A stretch of DNA of 64,000 bases from an uncultured Nesterenkonia sp. (GTDB taxonomy: Bacteria > Actinomycetota > Actinomycetes > Actinomycetales > Micrococcaceae). Positions 41,883-50,481 of the stretch are shown here, piece by piece. The stretch covers positions 186,188-250,187 of the forward strand of contig CANLUC010000004.1 of the NCBI GenBank assembly GCA_947494195.1, in the 5' to 3' direction. The translations under genes were made by a program, and so were the position numbers. The notes under the pieces were generated by a model, which ran no database searches, was not told the DNA's origin, and was given only the letters and a program-made list of their open reading frames with translations. Each line of letters begins with the position of its first letter. The stretch's first letter is position 1.

Positions 41883-43670
41883 ATGCTGCTCCGCCTCCAC
41901 GATTTCTTCAGGTTGAGAACCAGCCCGATCCTGTTCTTCGGATCTGCTGCCATCGTCATCGGGTTCGTGATCCTGACCCTGCTCATTCCCACCGGAATGG
42001 GCGACTTCTTCGGGGCAGGGTCCTCCTGGATCTACGAGAACCTCGGCTGGTTCTACATCTCCGGTGTGACCATCTTCCTGATCTTCCTGATCTATAAGGC
42101 CTCGGGCCGCTTCGGGCGTATCAAGCTCGGCGCCGACGGCGACGAGCCCGAGCATTCCGACGTCGCCTGGTTCGGGATGCTCTTCGCCGCAGGCATCGGC
42201 ACCATCCTGATGTTCTGGGCCGTCGCCGAACCCGCCAACCACTTCGCCAACCCTCCGCGCGGAGAGCAGATGGGCGTGGAGCCGCGCTCCATGGAGGCCG
42301 CCAACGAGGCCATGGGCTTCACGCTCTACCACTTCGGCCTGCACACCTGGACGATCTTCGCGCTGCCGGGACTGGCCTTCGCCTACTTCATCTACAAGAG
42401 GAACCTGCCCCCGCGGGTCTCCTCGATCTTCCAGCCGATGCTCGGCGACAAGATCCACGGCCCCATCGGCAAGGGCATCGACATCCTGGCGATCGTGGGC
42501 ACCATCTTCGGTGTGGCCGTCTCGATCGGGCTGGGCACCCTGCAGATCCACGCCGGGCTCGCCAACCTGCTGGGCATCAGCGACTCCGCCTGGAACTTCA
42601 TCATGATCATCGCGGTGGTCACCGTGATCGCCACGATCTCCGCGGTTCTCGGCGTCGACAAGGGCATCAAGCGGCTCTCGAACTTCAACATCTGGACCGC
42701 CATCGCGCTGCTGCTCTTCGTGCTGATCACCGGTCCCACCGTGTTCATGCTGCGCGGCATGATCGAGTGGACCGGCGTCTACGTCTCGATGCTTCCGGAA
42801 CTCGCGTTCTGGAACGACACGCTCGCCGACACCGGCTGGCAGAACTCCTGGACCATCTTCTACTGGGCCTGGACTGTAGCCTGGGCGCCCTTCGTGGGCA
42901 TCTTCATCGCCCGCATCTCCCGCGGGCGCTCCGTGCGTCAGTTCGTGGCCGGCGTGCTGGGACTGCCCACGCTGTTCACGATCATCTGGTTCGGGATCTG
43001 GGGTGCGGGCGTCTTCGACATCGAGCTCAACGGTGATGGGGGACTGGTGGACACCGTGCTGGACGACGGCGTCGAGGGTGCGCTCTTCGCGTTCCTCAAC
43101 GAGTTCCCGCTGGCCACCCTGACCTCCTCGATCGCCATCATGCTGGTGGGCATCTTCTTCGTCACCTCCATGGACTCCTGCTCACTGGTCCTCGATGACA
43201 TGTGCAACGGCTATGAGGGCAAGGCCCCGCTGCACCAACGAGCCTTCTGGACCATCGCCATCGGCACCATCGCGGCCGTGCTGCTCACCGCCACCGGTGA
43301 AGGTGGCCTGGCCGCGCTGCAGAACGTGGCCCTGGTCCTGGGGCTTCCGTTCTTCATCCTGGGCTACTTCATGATGTACAACCTCTCCCGCGCCATGCGG
43401 GAGGACGCCGGTGAGATCGGCTTCCTGAGGACCCGCCGCTGGCTCAAGACGCTTCCCCCCGAGGAGTACGAGCGTCGCATGGAGGAGCCGGACGAGTCGC
43501 TGCAGGAAGCCGTGGTCGCCCCGGACTATCACGAGGGCACCCAGCCGGAGAATGCCCCGGACGTGGACCACGCCGATCAGCCGCCGATCGTGGAGCAGTA
43601 CCGGGTGCGCACCGGCGATCTGCCCACGGTCGGGCCGAGGGACCCAGGGGGCCCTCACGTGAGTCACTGA
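41883..43670 (+). CDS. BCCT-family betaine/carnitine/choline transporter
   Basis: A 595-residue integral membrane protein with about twelve membrane segments that takes up quaternary-amine compatible solutes. Family marks are GMLFAAGIGTILMFWAVAEP (the glycine-rich third helix), FNIWTAIALLLFVL and WTIFYWAWTVAWAPFVGIF (the conserved Trp-rich eighth helix). A polar C-terminal tail of about 70 residues could sense osmolarity, as in BetP. The Met/Asp choices usual in the third-helix motif (GMGIG/D) are replaced by GIGTI, so coupling ion and substrate are uncertain. ATG 41883 is preferred over 41880, with GAAAGG 5 nt upstream. Confidence 0.93.
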   Translation: MLLRLHDFFRLRTSPILFFGSAAIVIGFVILTLLIPTGMGDFFGAGSSWIYENLGWFYISGVTIFLIFLIYKASGRFGRIKLGADGDEPEHSDVAWFGMLFAAGIGTILMFWAVAEPANHFANPPRGEQMGVEPRSMEAANEAMGFTLYHFGLHTWTIFALPGLAFAYFIYKRNLPPRVSSIFQPMLGDKIHGPIGKGIDILAIVGTIFGVAVSIGLGTLQIHAGLANLLGISDSAWNFIMIIAVVTVIATISAVLGVDKGIKRLSNFNIWTAIALLLFVLITGPTVFMLRGMIEWTGVYVSMLPELAFWNDTLADTGWQNSWTIFYWAWTVAWAPFVGIFIARISRGRSVRQFVAGVLGLPTLFTIIWFGIWGAGVFDIELNGDGGLVDTVLDDGVEGALFAFLNEFPLATLTSSIAIMLVGIFFVTSMDSCSLVLDDMCNGYEGKAPLHQRAFWTIAIGTIAAVLLTATGEGGLAALQNVALVLGLPFFILGYFMMYNLSRAMREDAGEIGFLRTRRWLKTLPPEEYERRMEEPDESLQEAVVAPDYHEGTQPENAPDVDHADQPPIVEQYRVRTGDLPTVGPRDPGGPHVSH

Positions 43671-43683
43671 GCGGCGCCGATCG

Positions 43684-44469
43684 ATGAGGCGTGCTCCACA
43701 TGCAGATGCCCGGCCTCCCTCAGGGAGTGCCGGGCGTCTGCACGTCCGGGCACCTCGCCCGCGCGGTCAGCTCTCGCGCAGGAACCGGAAGCCACCGCAG
43801 CGGGGCTCCTCGAGAGCGTGGAACGGCGTCTTCCTCGTCATGCTGGCCCTCGCCGTGGCCGCCGTGGTCCTGATCGAGCGGGAACCCGACGTGGCCGCAC
43901 AGGAACCTGAGGTGGCCGAGCAGGGCGGCGTCGCGGTGGTGGGGGATTCGCACACTGAGATGGACTCGCTGAACTTTGCCGAGGGACGCATCGGGGACCT
44001 CTCCTGGGTCTCCACCCTGGTCTCTGCGGGATACCGGTTCGCCGGCGGGTGGGCTGTGGCCGGGGCCACCTCCACCCTTCAGGCGGAGAGTTTCCGCGGA
44101 GTGACGGGTGCAGATGCCCTGCTCGTGATGACGGGGACCAACGATCTCGTCCGCGGAGTGCCCTTCGAGCAGACTGCCTCGAGTCTCGACACGATCGTCG
44201 CCAAGGCACCGGCTGACCGCGTCCTCGTGCTCGCCATTCCGCCGTTGGACCAGGAGGTCGTGCCCACGAGCAGCGTGTTCAATGACTCGCTTCAGGAATT
44301 GGCGGAAGACCGGGGGTGGGAGTACTTCGATGGCTTCGAATTCCTGCGAAGCCCGGACGGCGGGTTCGTCGAGGGAATGACCTACGACGGGATCCATCTC
44401 ACCCCAGACGCTCAAGAGCGGTTCGGAACGGCGGTGGTCGAGTACCTGGGTCGAGAGTCCGACTCGTGA
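43684..44469 (+). CDS. SGNH/GDSL-type hydrolase, membrane-anchored
   Basis: A 261-residue protein with one N-terminal hydrophobic helix (WNGVFLVMLALAVAAVVLI) and an extracellular SGNH domain. Block I is VVGDSHTEMD, block III is MTGTNDLV and block V is DGIHLT, which together supply Ser, Asn and the Asp/His pair for ester hydrolysis. It may act as an acetyl-esterase on wall or capsule glycans. The start is unclear: ATG 43684 gives 50 Arg-rich residues before the helix but spans a strong hairpin (43702-43741). The only other in-frame start is ATG 43840, inside the helix. The 3' end overlaps the opposing exporter by 58 nt. Confidence 0.75.
   Translation: MRRAPHADARPPSGSAGRLHVRAPRPRGQLSRRNRKPPQRGSSRAWNGVFLVMLALAVAAVVLIEREPDVAAQEPEVAEQGGVAVVGDSHTEMDSLNFAEGRIGDLSWVSTLVSAGYRFAGGWAVAGATSTLQAESFRGVTGADALLVMTGTNDLVRGVPFEQTASSLDTIVAKAPADRVLVLAIPPLDQEVVPTSSVFNDSLQELAEDRGWEYFDGFEFLRSPDGGFVEGMTYDGIHLTPDAQERFGTAVVEYLGRESDS
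43702..43741. terminator. Long hairpin after the BCCT gene
   Basis: GCAGATGCCCGGC (43702-43714) pairs with GCCGGGCGTCTGC (43729-43741) with one G-T wobble, and an inner CTCCC/GGGAG pair tightens the loop. It has no U-run. It starts 31 nt after the BCCT stop and lies in the 5' end of the SGNH frame. Confidence 0.55.
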
Positions 44470-45395
44470 GGCTCCCGGGGCCCGGCCGTCTCCACGGTCC
44501 CCAGAACCGGGGACGCTGGCTGCGCCGAAGAGACACCACGACGTGAGGCATAGATGACGCCGCCCACCACCAGGACGCCGCCCGCCAGCTCCAGCCAGGT
44601 CGGCACCTCGCCCAGGACGAGCCAGGCCGCCAGAATCCCGACCACCGGCACCATCATGGAGAAGGGCGCGACGACGCCGGCCGGGTGCCGGCGCATCAGC
44701 CAGACCCAGATCCCCGAGCCCACCACTGTGCCGAAGAGGATCGTGTAGGCGAGTCCGACCCAGGCGGGAACTGCCTGAAGGCTGACGGAGGAAGCCAGTG
44801 CCGCGCCGATCTGCTCCGGTCCCTCGACCAGGAAGGCCACCGTGAGCAGCGGCACCGGCGGCACGACCGCCATCCACAGCACCAGCGCCATCGGCCGGTC
44901 AGTCTGAGCCTTTCGCGAGGCGAGGTTGCCCAGCGCCCAGCCGAAGGCTCCGAGGAGGACCAGCAGGAACGGAGTCCACCCGTCGAGGACGCCTCGGGAG
45001 AGTCCCACCAGGGCCAGGCCGAAAACCGCGACGCCGACGCCCATCGCCCGACGGGCAGTGATGTGCTCCTTGAGCACGAGGGCCCCCAGGAGAACCGTGA
45101 ACGGTGCGGAGGCCTGCAGCACCAGGGAGGCGAGTCCGGTCGGGAATCCTGCTGACATGCCCAGGTAGAGACCGAAGAACTGCAGTGTCCCGAAGCCGAG
45201 GCCATAGCCCAGGAGGTACCGGATCTTGACACCGGGCCAGGGCACGAAGAGCAGGGCCGGAAGTGCCAGGAGCATGAACCGGAGCCCCGCGAGGAACATC
45301 GGCGGGAACTGGTCGAGCGAGAAGCGTATCGCCAGGAAGTTCAGGCCCCAGAGGAGAGCGACGAGCAGGGCGAGGAGAGTGTGACGCATGGGCAT
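44412..45395 (-). CDS. EamA-type exporter of the DMT superfamily
   Basis: A 327-residue protein with ten predicted membrane segments in two EamA repeats. The N-terminus LALLVALLWGLNFLAIRFSL and the MSAGFPTGLASLVLQASAPF segment resemble E. coli EamA, which exports cysteine and O-acetylserine. It is divergent from a LysR-type regulator, a common pairing for amino-acid exporters. ATG 45395 or 45389 may be the start. The C-terminus overlaps the SGNH gene by 58 nt on the other strand. Confidence 0.9.
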   Translation of the reverse strand: MPMRHTLLALLVALLWGLNFLAIRFSLDQFPPMFLAGLRFMLLALPALLFVPWPGVKIRYLLGYGLGFGTLQFFGLYLGMSAGFPTGLASLVLQASAPFTVLLGALVLKEHITARRAMGVGVAVFGLALVGLSRGVLDGWTPFLLVLLGAFGWALGNLASRKAQTDRPMALVLWMAVVPPVPLLTVAFLVEGPEQIGAALASSVSLQAVPAWVGLAYTILFGTVVGSGIWVWLMRRHPAGVVAPFSMMVPVVGILAAWLVLGEVPTWLELAGGVLVVGGVIYASRRGVSSAQPASPVLGTVETAGPREPHESDSRPRYSTTAVPNRS

Positions 45396-45454
45396 GGGTC
45401 AATACTCCGATCTCGAGGCGTTCAGGTCTACTGAATCGTTGTGCGCCGAGGGTG

Positions 45455-45460
45455 TAGTTT
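45455..45460 (+). promoter_or_regulatory. -10 hexamer of the LysR-type regulator
   Basis: TAGTTT is 6 nt before ATG 45467 with no ribosome site, in the divergent EamA/LysR interval. Confidence 0.4.
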
Positions 45461-45466
45461 TCCTAC

Positions 45467-46378
45467 ATGGAACTGCGTCATCTGGAGCTGCTGCGGGAGA
45501 TCGCCGCACGGGGCACGCTCGCCGCGGTGGCGCGGGCCACCCACCGGACACCCTCCGCGCTCTCCCAGCAGCTGCGCACGGCGGAGCGTGACCTCGGCGT
45601 CCGTCTGGTAGAGCCGGATTCCCGTGGACTGCGACTGACCTCTGCGGGGCAGCTGCTCGCAGAGGGAGCCGAGGAGGTGGCGGAGAGTCTCGCAAGACTG
45701 CAGGCGCGCCTTGCGGAGAGCATCGGGGAGCCGCGGGGACTCGTCCGGGTGGGCACCCTGCCCAGTGCCGGCCAGGCGCTGCTGCCCGCGCTGGTCGAAC
45801 GGCTTAGGGGGAGCGCCATCACGCTGGCCCTGGACGATTTCGACATCGCTGAGGCTGATTTCGCCGCGCGTGCTCTCGATGCCGACATCGTCATCAGTCA
45901 CAGTCTCACCGGAGAGACGCCCACCGGCGCTGAAGGGCTGCGCAACACTTTGCTCGCGCGGGAACCCATCGACGTCGCACTCCCAAGGGAGCATCCGCTG
46001 GCTTCCACGCCACAGCTCAGGCCCGAGGATCTCGTCGACCAGGACTGGATCGGCGTCCCGGAGGGGTATCCCTTCGACGCGATCCCCCTCGCCATCGAGC
46101 AGCTCACCGGTCGCCCCGCGCATCGAGCGTTCCGGCTCCGGGACAACCACCTCGTGGAGTCGCTGGTGGCTGCCGGTGCAGGGATCGGCCTGCTTCCCCG
46201 GTTCACCACGCTCCCCGGCTCCGGGGTGATCCTGCGGCCCTTGATCGGCGTGCACGCGGAGCGCAGCATCGTCGCGCTGAGCAGAGGGGATCGTTTCCAG
46301 CGGCTGGCAGTGCGAACCGTCACCGATCAGCTGGTGGAGATCGGACGCGACGTCACGCGTGCTCACGCAGTTCGGTGA
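45467..46378 (+). CDS. LysR-family transcriptional regulator
   Basis: A 303-residue regulator. The N-terminal helix-turn-helix is LRHLELLREIAARGTLAAVA and THRTPSALSQQLRTAERDLG. The substrate-binding domain has LVRVGTLPSAGQALLPALVE and the C-terminal DNHLVESLVAAGAGIGLLPR. Its divergence from the EamA exporter suggests it activates that gene on amino-acid excess, as LysE/LysG-type pairs do. The inducer is unknown. Confidence 0.92.
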   Translation: MELRHLELLREIAARGTLAAVARATHRTPSALSQQLRTAERDLGVRLVEPDSRGLRLTSAGQLLAEGAEEVAESLARLQARLAESIGEPRGLVRVGTLPSAGQALLPALVERLRGSAITLALDDFDIAEADFAARALDADIVISHSLTGETPTGAEGLRNTLLAREPIDVALPREHPLASTPQLRPEDLVDQDWIGVPEGYPFDAIPLAIEQLTGRPAHRAFRLRDNHLVESLVAAGAGIGLLPRFTTLPGSGVILRPLIGVHAERSIVALSRGDRFQRLAVRTVTDQLVEIGRDVTRAHAVR

Positions 46379-46401
46379 GCAGCCCTCCGCGCCCGGAGCA
46401 C

Positions 46402-46407
46402 TAGGAT
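46402..46407 (+). promoter_or_regulatory. -10 hexamer of coaE
   Basis: TAGGAT ends 6 nt before ATG 46414; no ribosome site lies between them. Confidence 0.45.
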
Positions 46408-46413
46408 CGGTGC

Positions 46414-47028
46414 ATGGCGGAGATCTATTCAGTGGGACTGACCGGAGGCATCGCCTCCGGCAAATCAGCGGTCGCGGCCCGGCTGGCCGAGCACGGGGCG
46501 CTGATCATCGACGCCGACCGCCTCGCCCGCGAGGCGCTGGAACCCGGAAGCTCAGGATTTGGCGAGGTGATCTCCACCTTCGGTCGCGAGCTGGTGACCG
46601 ATGCCGGAGAGCTGGACCGAGCCGCCCTGGGTCGGGTGGTCTTCAACGACGAGGAAGCCCGGAAGAAGCTCAACGCGATCGTGCATCCGCGGGTGCGTGC
46701 CGCAGCCGCTCGGCTGCGAGAGGGGGCCCCGGCGGGAACCGTGGTGGTCGAGGACATTCCGCTGCTCGTCGAGACCGGCCAGCAGGGCCGATTCGACCTG
46801 GTCCTGGTGGTGCAGGCGCCGGAGTCGCAGCGGATCACGCGGATCGTGGAGAACCGCGGCTCCACGGAGGAGGACGCCAGGGCGCGCATCGCAGCTCAGG
46901 CCACCGACGCCGAGCGGGCCGCTGCGGCAGACGTCATTCTGGACAACTCCGGCACCGTCGAGGACCTGCGGCAGCAGGTCGATGAGCTGTACGAGAAACT
47001 CCAGGGACGTGTCAGAGCCCGGCAGTAG
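46414..47028 (+). CDS. coaE: Dephospho-CoA kinase
   Basis: CoaE phosphorylates dephospho-CoA at the 3'-OH, the last step of CoA synthesis. The P-loop is GLTGGIASGKSAVAARLAE, followed by the substrate segment IIDADRLAREALEPGS. 204 aa is normal and lacks the GrpB-type extension found in mycobacterial CoaE. uvrB starts 9 nt after the stop, but TAGCAT across the stop gives uvrB its own promoter. Confidence 0.96.
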   Translation: MAEIYSVGLTGGIASGKSAVAARLAEHGALIIDADRLAREALEPGSSGFGEVISTFGRELVTDAGELDRAALGRVVFNDEEARKKLNAIVHPRVRAAAARLREGAPAGTVVVEDIPLLVETGQQGRFDLVLVVQAPESQRITRIVENRGSTEEDARARIAAQATDAERAAAADVILDNSGTVEDLRQQVDELYEKLQGRVRARQ

Positions 47029-47031
47029 CAT
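47026..47031 (+). promoter_or_regulatory. -10 hexamer of uvrB
   Basis: TAGCAT overlaps the coaE stop codon and lies 6 nt before ATG 47038. I see no SOS box near it, in contrast to uvrA. Confidence 0.45.
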
Positions 47032-47037
47032 TGATCC

Positions 47038-49182
47038 ATGAGTCTCGCTCAGAAGATCAGCCGCACCGTCGCCCCCTTCGAAGTCATCAGCCCGTTCCAG
47101 CCTTCCGGCGATCAGCCCAAGGCGATCGAGGAGCTTGCGGAGCGCATCGAGGGCGGAGAGAAGGACGTCGTGCTGATGGGTGCCACCGGCACCGGAAAGT
47201 CAGCGACGGCGGCCTGGCTGGTCGAGCGCATCCAGCGCCCCACCCTGGTCATGGTGCAGAACAAGACCCTGGCCGCCCAGCTGGCCAATGAGTTCCGCGA
47301 GCTGCTGCCGAACAACGCAGTGGAGTACTTCGTCTCCTATTACGACTATTACCAGCCCGAGGCCTATGTGCCGCAGACGGACACCTTCATCGAGAAGGAC
47401 TCCTCCGTCAACGAGGAGGTCGAGCGGCTGCGGCACTCTGCCACCAATGCGCTGCTGACCCGTCGCGACGTCGTCGTCGTGGCCACCGTCTCCTGCATCT
47501 ACGGTCTGGGCACGCCCGAGGAATACATCAAGCAGATGGTCGAGGTGAAGGTCGGGCAGACCATCGAGCGCGACGAGCTGCTGCGCCGCTTCGTGGGCAT
47601 GCAATACGCCCGCAATGACACTGACTTCCATCGCGGCACTTTCCGCGTGCGCGGCGACACCGTCGAGATCATCCCCATGTATGAGGAGCTCGCGGTGCGC
47701 ATCGAGTTCTTCGGCGACGAGATCGAATCGATCTCCACCCTGCACCCGCTCACCGGCACAGTGGTGCGCGAAGAGGATGAGATGTACATCTTCCCCGCCA
47801 GCCACTATGTGGCCGGTGATGACCGGATGGCCCAAGCGATCACCCGGATCGAGGACGAGCTGCGTGTCCGGCTCGAGGAGCTGGAGTCCCAGGACAAGCT
47901 CCTGGAGGCCCAGCGGCTGCGCATGCGCACCACCTACGACCTCGAGATGATGCAGCAGATGGGCTTCTGCAACGGCATCGAGAACTACTCACGGCACATT
48001 GATGGCCGGGGTCCCGGTTCCGCCTCGCACTGTCTGCTGGACTACTTCCCGGACGACTACCTGCTGATCGTCGACGAGTCCCACGTCACGATCCCGCAGA
48101 TCGGCGGCATGTATGAGGGCGACATGTCGCGCAAGCGGACCCTGGTGGACCACGGCTTCAGGCTGCCCTCGGCGATGGACAACCGGCCGCTGAAGTGGGA
48201 CGAGTTCCTGGAGCGGATCGGGCAGACCGTGTACCTCTCGGCGACTCCGGGCTCCTATGAGCTGGGCCAGGCCGATGGCTACGTGGAGCAGATCATCCGC
48301 CCCACGGGCCTGGTCGACCCGCAGATCGTGATCAAGAAGACCAAGGGGCAGATCGACGATCTGCTCGGCGAGATCCGCACGCGCACCGCGAAGAACGAAC
48401 GTGTGCTGGTGACCACGCTGACCAAGCGCATGGCCGAGGACCTCACCGAGTACATGCTGGAGAACGGCATCAAGGTGGAGTACCTGCACTCGGACGTGGA
48501 CACGCTCAAGCGGATCGAGATCCTGCGCGACCTGCGCCGCGGCGTCCACGACGTGGTCGTCGGCATCAACCTGCTCCGTGAGGGCCTGGACCTGCCCGAG
48601 GTGTCCCTGGTGGCCATCCTCGACGCAGACAAGGAGGGCTTCCTGCGCTCCACCACCTCGCTGATCCAGACCATCGGACGCGCGGCCCGCAACGTGTCCG
48701 GCGAGGTGCACATGTACGCGGATCGGATCACTGACTCGATGCGCCGCGCCATCGATGAGACGGACCGCCGTCGGCAGCGCCAGATCGACTACAACACGGA
48801 GCATGGGATCGATCCGACCCCGCTGCAGAAGAAGATCGCGGATATCACCGACCAGCTCGCCCGAGAGGATGCAGACACGGCAGACCTGCTTCAGGGCATG
48901 GGCGGCCTCGCCACCGGATTCCAGTACGGCAAGGGTCACCGCGGCTACACCAGCTTCGAGGCTGAAGAGGGAGAGTCCGGTGCGGAGAACGGCTCAGCAA
49001 AGTCGATGGCCTCCCAGACACCGGCCAAGGACCTCACCGATCTGATCGGCCAGCTCACTGAGCAGATGCACCATGCGGCTGAGGAGCTGAACTTTGAGGT
49101 GGCCGCGCGGCTGCGCGATGAGATCGGGGAGCTCAAGAAGGAGCTGCGGCAGATGCAGAACGCCGGACACGACCAGATGTGA
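47038..49182 (+). CDS. uvrB: UvrABC system protein B
   Basis: UvrB receives damaged DNA from UvrA, verifies the lesion and positions UvrC. The Walker A motif is [15 protein letters not shown]. The beta-hairpin region has [19 protein letters not shown], and the helicase motifs include [16 protein letters not shown] and [13 protein letters not shown]. The C-terminal UVR domain ([20 protein letters not shown]) contacts UvrC. 714 aa is of normal length. It is 9 nt after coaE. Confidence 0.98.
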   Translation: MSLAQKISRTVAPFEVISPFQPSGDQPKAIEELAERIEGGEKDVVLMGATGTGKSATAAWLVERIQRPTLVMVQNKTLAAQLANEFRELLPNNAVEYFVSYYDYYQPEAYVPQTDTFIEKDSSVNEEVERLRHSATNALLTRRDVVVVATVSCIYGLGTPEEYIKQMVEVKVGQTIERDELLRRFVGMQYARNDTDFHRGTFRVRGDTVEIIPMYEELAVRIEFFGDEIESISTLHPLTGTVVREEDEMYIFPASHYVAGDDRMAQAITRIEDELRVRLEELESQDKLLEAQRLRMRTTYDLEMMQQMGFCNGIENYSRHIDGRGPGSASHCLLDYFPDDYLLIVDESHVTIPQIGGMYEGDMSRKRTLVDHGFRLPSAMDNRPLKWDEFLERIGQTVYLSATPGSYELGQADGYVEQIIRPTGLVDPQIVIKKTKGQIDDLLGEIRTRTAKNERVLVTTLTKRMAEDLTEYMLENGIKVEYLHSDVDTLKRIEILRDLRRGVHDVVVGINLLREGLDLPEVSLVAILDADKEGFLRSTTSLIQTIGRAARNVSGEVHMYADRITDSMRRAIDETDRRRQRQIDYNTEHGIDPTPLQKKIADITDQLAREDADTADLLQGMGGLATGFQYGKGHRGYTSFEAEEGESGAENGSAKSMASQTPAKDLTDLIGQLTEQMHHAAEELNFEVAARLRDEIGELKKELRQMQNAGHDQM

Positions 49183-49261
49183 TGACGGGGCACCGCGGCG
49201 CCGTGCTGGCCTTACGGAGCCCAGCGGGTCGAAGTGATCGCGCGGGAGCTGGGAGGCGTCC

Positions 49262-50203
49262 CTAGGCGGTGGGCGGTGCCGAGACGATGGGGCGGGTGGC
49301 ATAGCCGGCCGCACCCAGGACCATCTCCCGGGTGAGCGCGCTGGTCTCGGCGGCCACGGCGATCTCTTCGCGGTCTGCCAGGGTGGCGATCTGGGCCTGG
49401 TGATCGTCGACATGCTCCTGACGCGCCTTCCTGCGGATGGCCAGGATGGGGAACTTGCCGATATCCAGGAGGCCCAGGAGCGACCCGACTCCGGCGTGGC
49501 TGATGACCACGTCTGCGGCCTGGGCGTGAGAGCGGAAATCGGCCGCCGGCATCTCCCGGTAGACGGTGCCGGGGAGGTCCTCTCGGCCATAGGTCGCGCC
49601 GAGCTGCCACACCGTCTCCTCGTTCGCCAGCCCCGTCGCCAGCACGGCGTCCACCATCGAGTCGAACCGGAATCCATCGATCGTGCCAAGAGTGACGAAT
49701 AAGCGGGGGCTGGTGGTCTCGGCGCGCTCGAGAGAGTAGCGCTCGTAGGAGGAGAAGACGCTGTCGCGCAGGGCCCACCGATCATCCGCCCAGCCCTCAT
49801 GCTGGGTGAACAGGTCCGCCACGCGCAGCCGGGCCAGGATGCGCCCCGAGAGCGACGGTCCGTTCACCCGGGAGACGCTCTCGATGTACCGCGCCTCGAC
49901 GCCGTGCAGGCGGGCCACGGGCAGCGCGCCCACGGCAGGGGCCGCGCCGGTGCTGATCGCGAGGTCGAACCTTTCCCGGCGGAGGATGCTGTGCACGGTG
50001 CGGGCGAGCTTGATGGTGCCCCACCAGTCTCGCGGCCGGATGTACGGGACGAAGACCGCGCGCTGACCCGCGAGCAGAGATTCACTCTGCGGGTTCTTGA
50101 AGGTGATCCACAGTGAATCCTCGGAGACGTCGAGCTGTGGGGCCATGCGCGTCAGCTGCGCGAGATGGCCCCCTGTGGACGCAACCAATAGGGCTTTCTT
50201 CAT
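49262..50203 (-). CDS. Alg14/Alg13-type glycosyltransferase
   Basis: A 313-residue GT-B protein joining an Alg14-like acceptor domain (KKALLVASTGGHLAQLTRMA; LAISTGAAPAVGALPVARLH) with an Alg13/GT28-like donor domain (RLFVTLGTIDGFRFDSMVDA; ADVVISHAGVGSLLGLLDIG). In bacterial polysaccharide loci these two are often separate genes (EpsE/EpsF, WelK/PssD/PssE type); here they are fused. It would add the second sugar to a lipid-linked polysaccharide precursor. ATG 50203 has GGAAGGTGAG upstream. An unusually AT-rich stretch precedes it. Confidence 0.85.
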   Translation of the reverse strand: MKKALLVASTGGHLAQLTRMAPQLDVSEDSLWITFKNPQSESLLAGQRAVFVPYIRPRDWWGTIKLARTVHSILRRERFDLAISTGAAPAVGALPVARLHGVEARYIESVSRVNGPSLSGRILARLRVADLFTQHEGWADDRWALRDSVFSSYERYSLERAETTSPRLFVTLGTIDGFRFDSMVDAVLATGLANEETVWQLGATYGREDLPGTVYREMPAADFRSHAQAADVVISHAGVGSLLGLLDIGKFPILAIRRKARQEHVDDHQAQIATLADREEIAVAAETSALTREMVLGAAGYATRPIVSAPPTA

Positions 50204-50226
50204 TTCTCACCTTCCCTAGGCGATGA

Positions 50227-50236
50227 TGATATATCA
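50227..50236. promoter_or_regulatory. AT-rich palindrome upstream of the Alg14/13-type gene
   Basis: TGATATATCA is a perfect 10-bp palindrome in a roughly 50-nt AT-rich stretch. It may be the promoter or operator of the glycosyltransferase gene. Confidence 0.35.
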
Positions 50237-50334
50237 CTATTGTTTCTCTGTGATGAGGAAAATCAGGTGACTTCACGGCGCCTGCTGGAGGCAGGACCAC
50301 GCCCACAAAGGTCACTGGACTCGCCGGACCGGTG

Positions 50335-50340
50335 TAACAT
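50335..50340 (+). promoter_or_regulatory. -10 hexamer of the terC transcript
   Basis: TAACAT at 50335-50340 gives a predicted start near 50347, exactly at the 5' end of the structured leader. The -35 is poor (GTCACT). Confidence 0.4.
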
Positions 50341-50346
50341 CATCCA

Positions 50347-50474
50347 AGCGTGGGGGAGTATCCCAAACACTGTGGACGTCAGCACGCGAAGCAATGACGC
50401 TTCGCCGGACGCAGGGGCCTGAGCACAGGCGGAGAGACTCGCGACGACATCGCTGTATCCTCCTCCTCGAAAGG
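50347..50474 (+). ncRNA. Structured leader of terC, candidate yybP-ykoY (Mn) riboswitch
   Basis: The 135-nt leader begins with GGGGGAG (50352-50358), which can pair with CTCCTCC at 50460-50466, closing the leader just before the GAAAGG ribosome site. Inside is a perfect hairpin GCGAAGC/GCTTCGC (50386-50405) on a CGTC/GACG helix. The GGGGAGTA start, multihelix layout and TerC gene downstream fit the yybP-ykoY manganese riboswitch class. I could not score it against a covariance model. Confidence 0.5.
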
Positions 50475-50481
50475 CCTCCCT

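Noticed and set aside
50240-50422. Small plus-strand frame (60 aa) upstream of terC
   Set aside because: It runs through the structured leader and shows no coding character.
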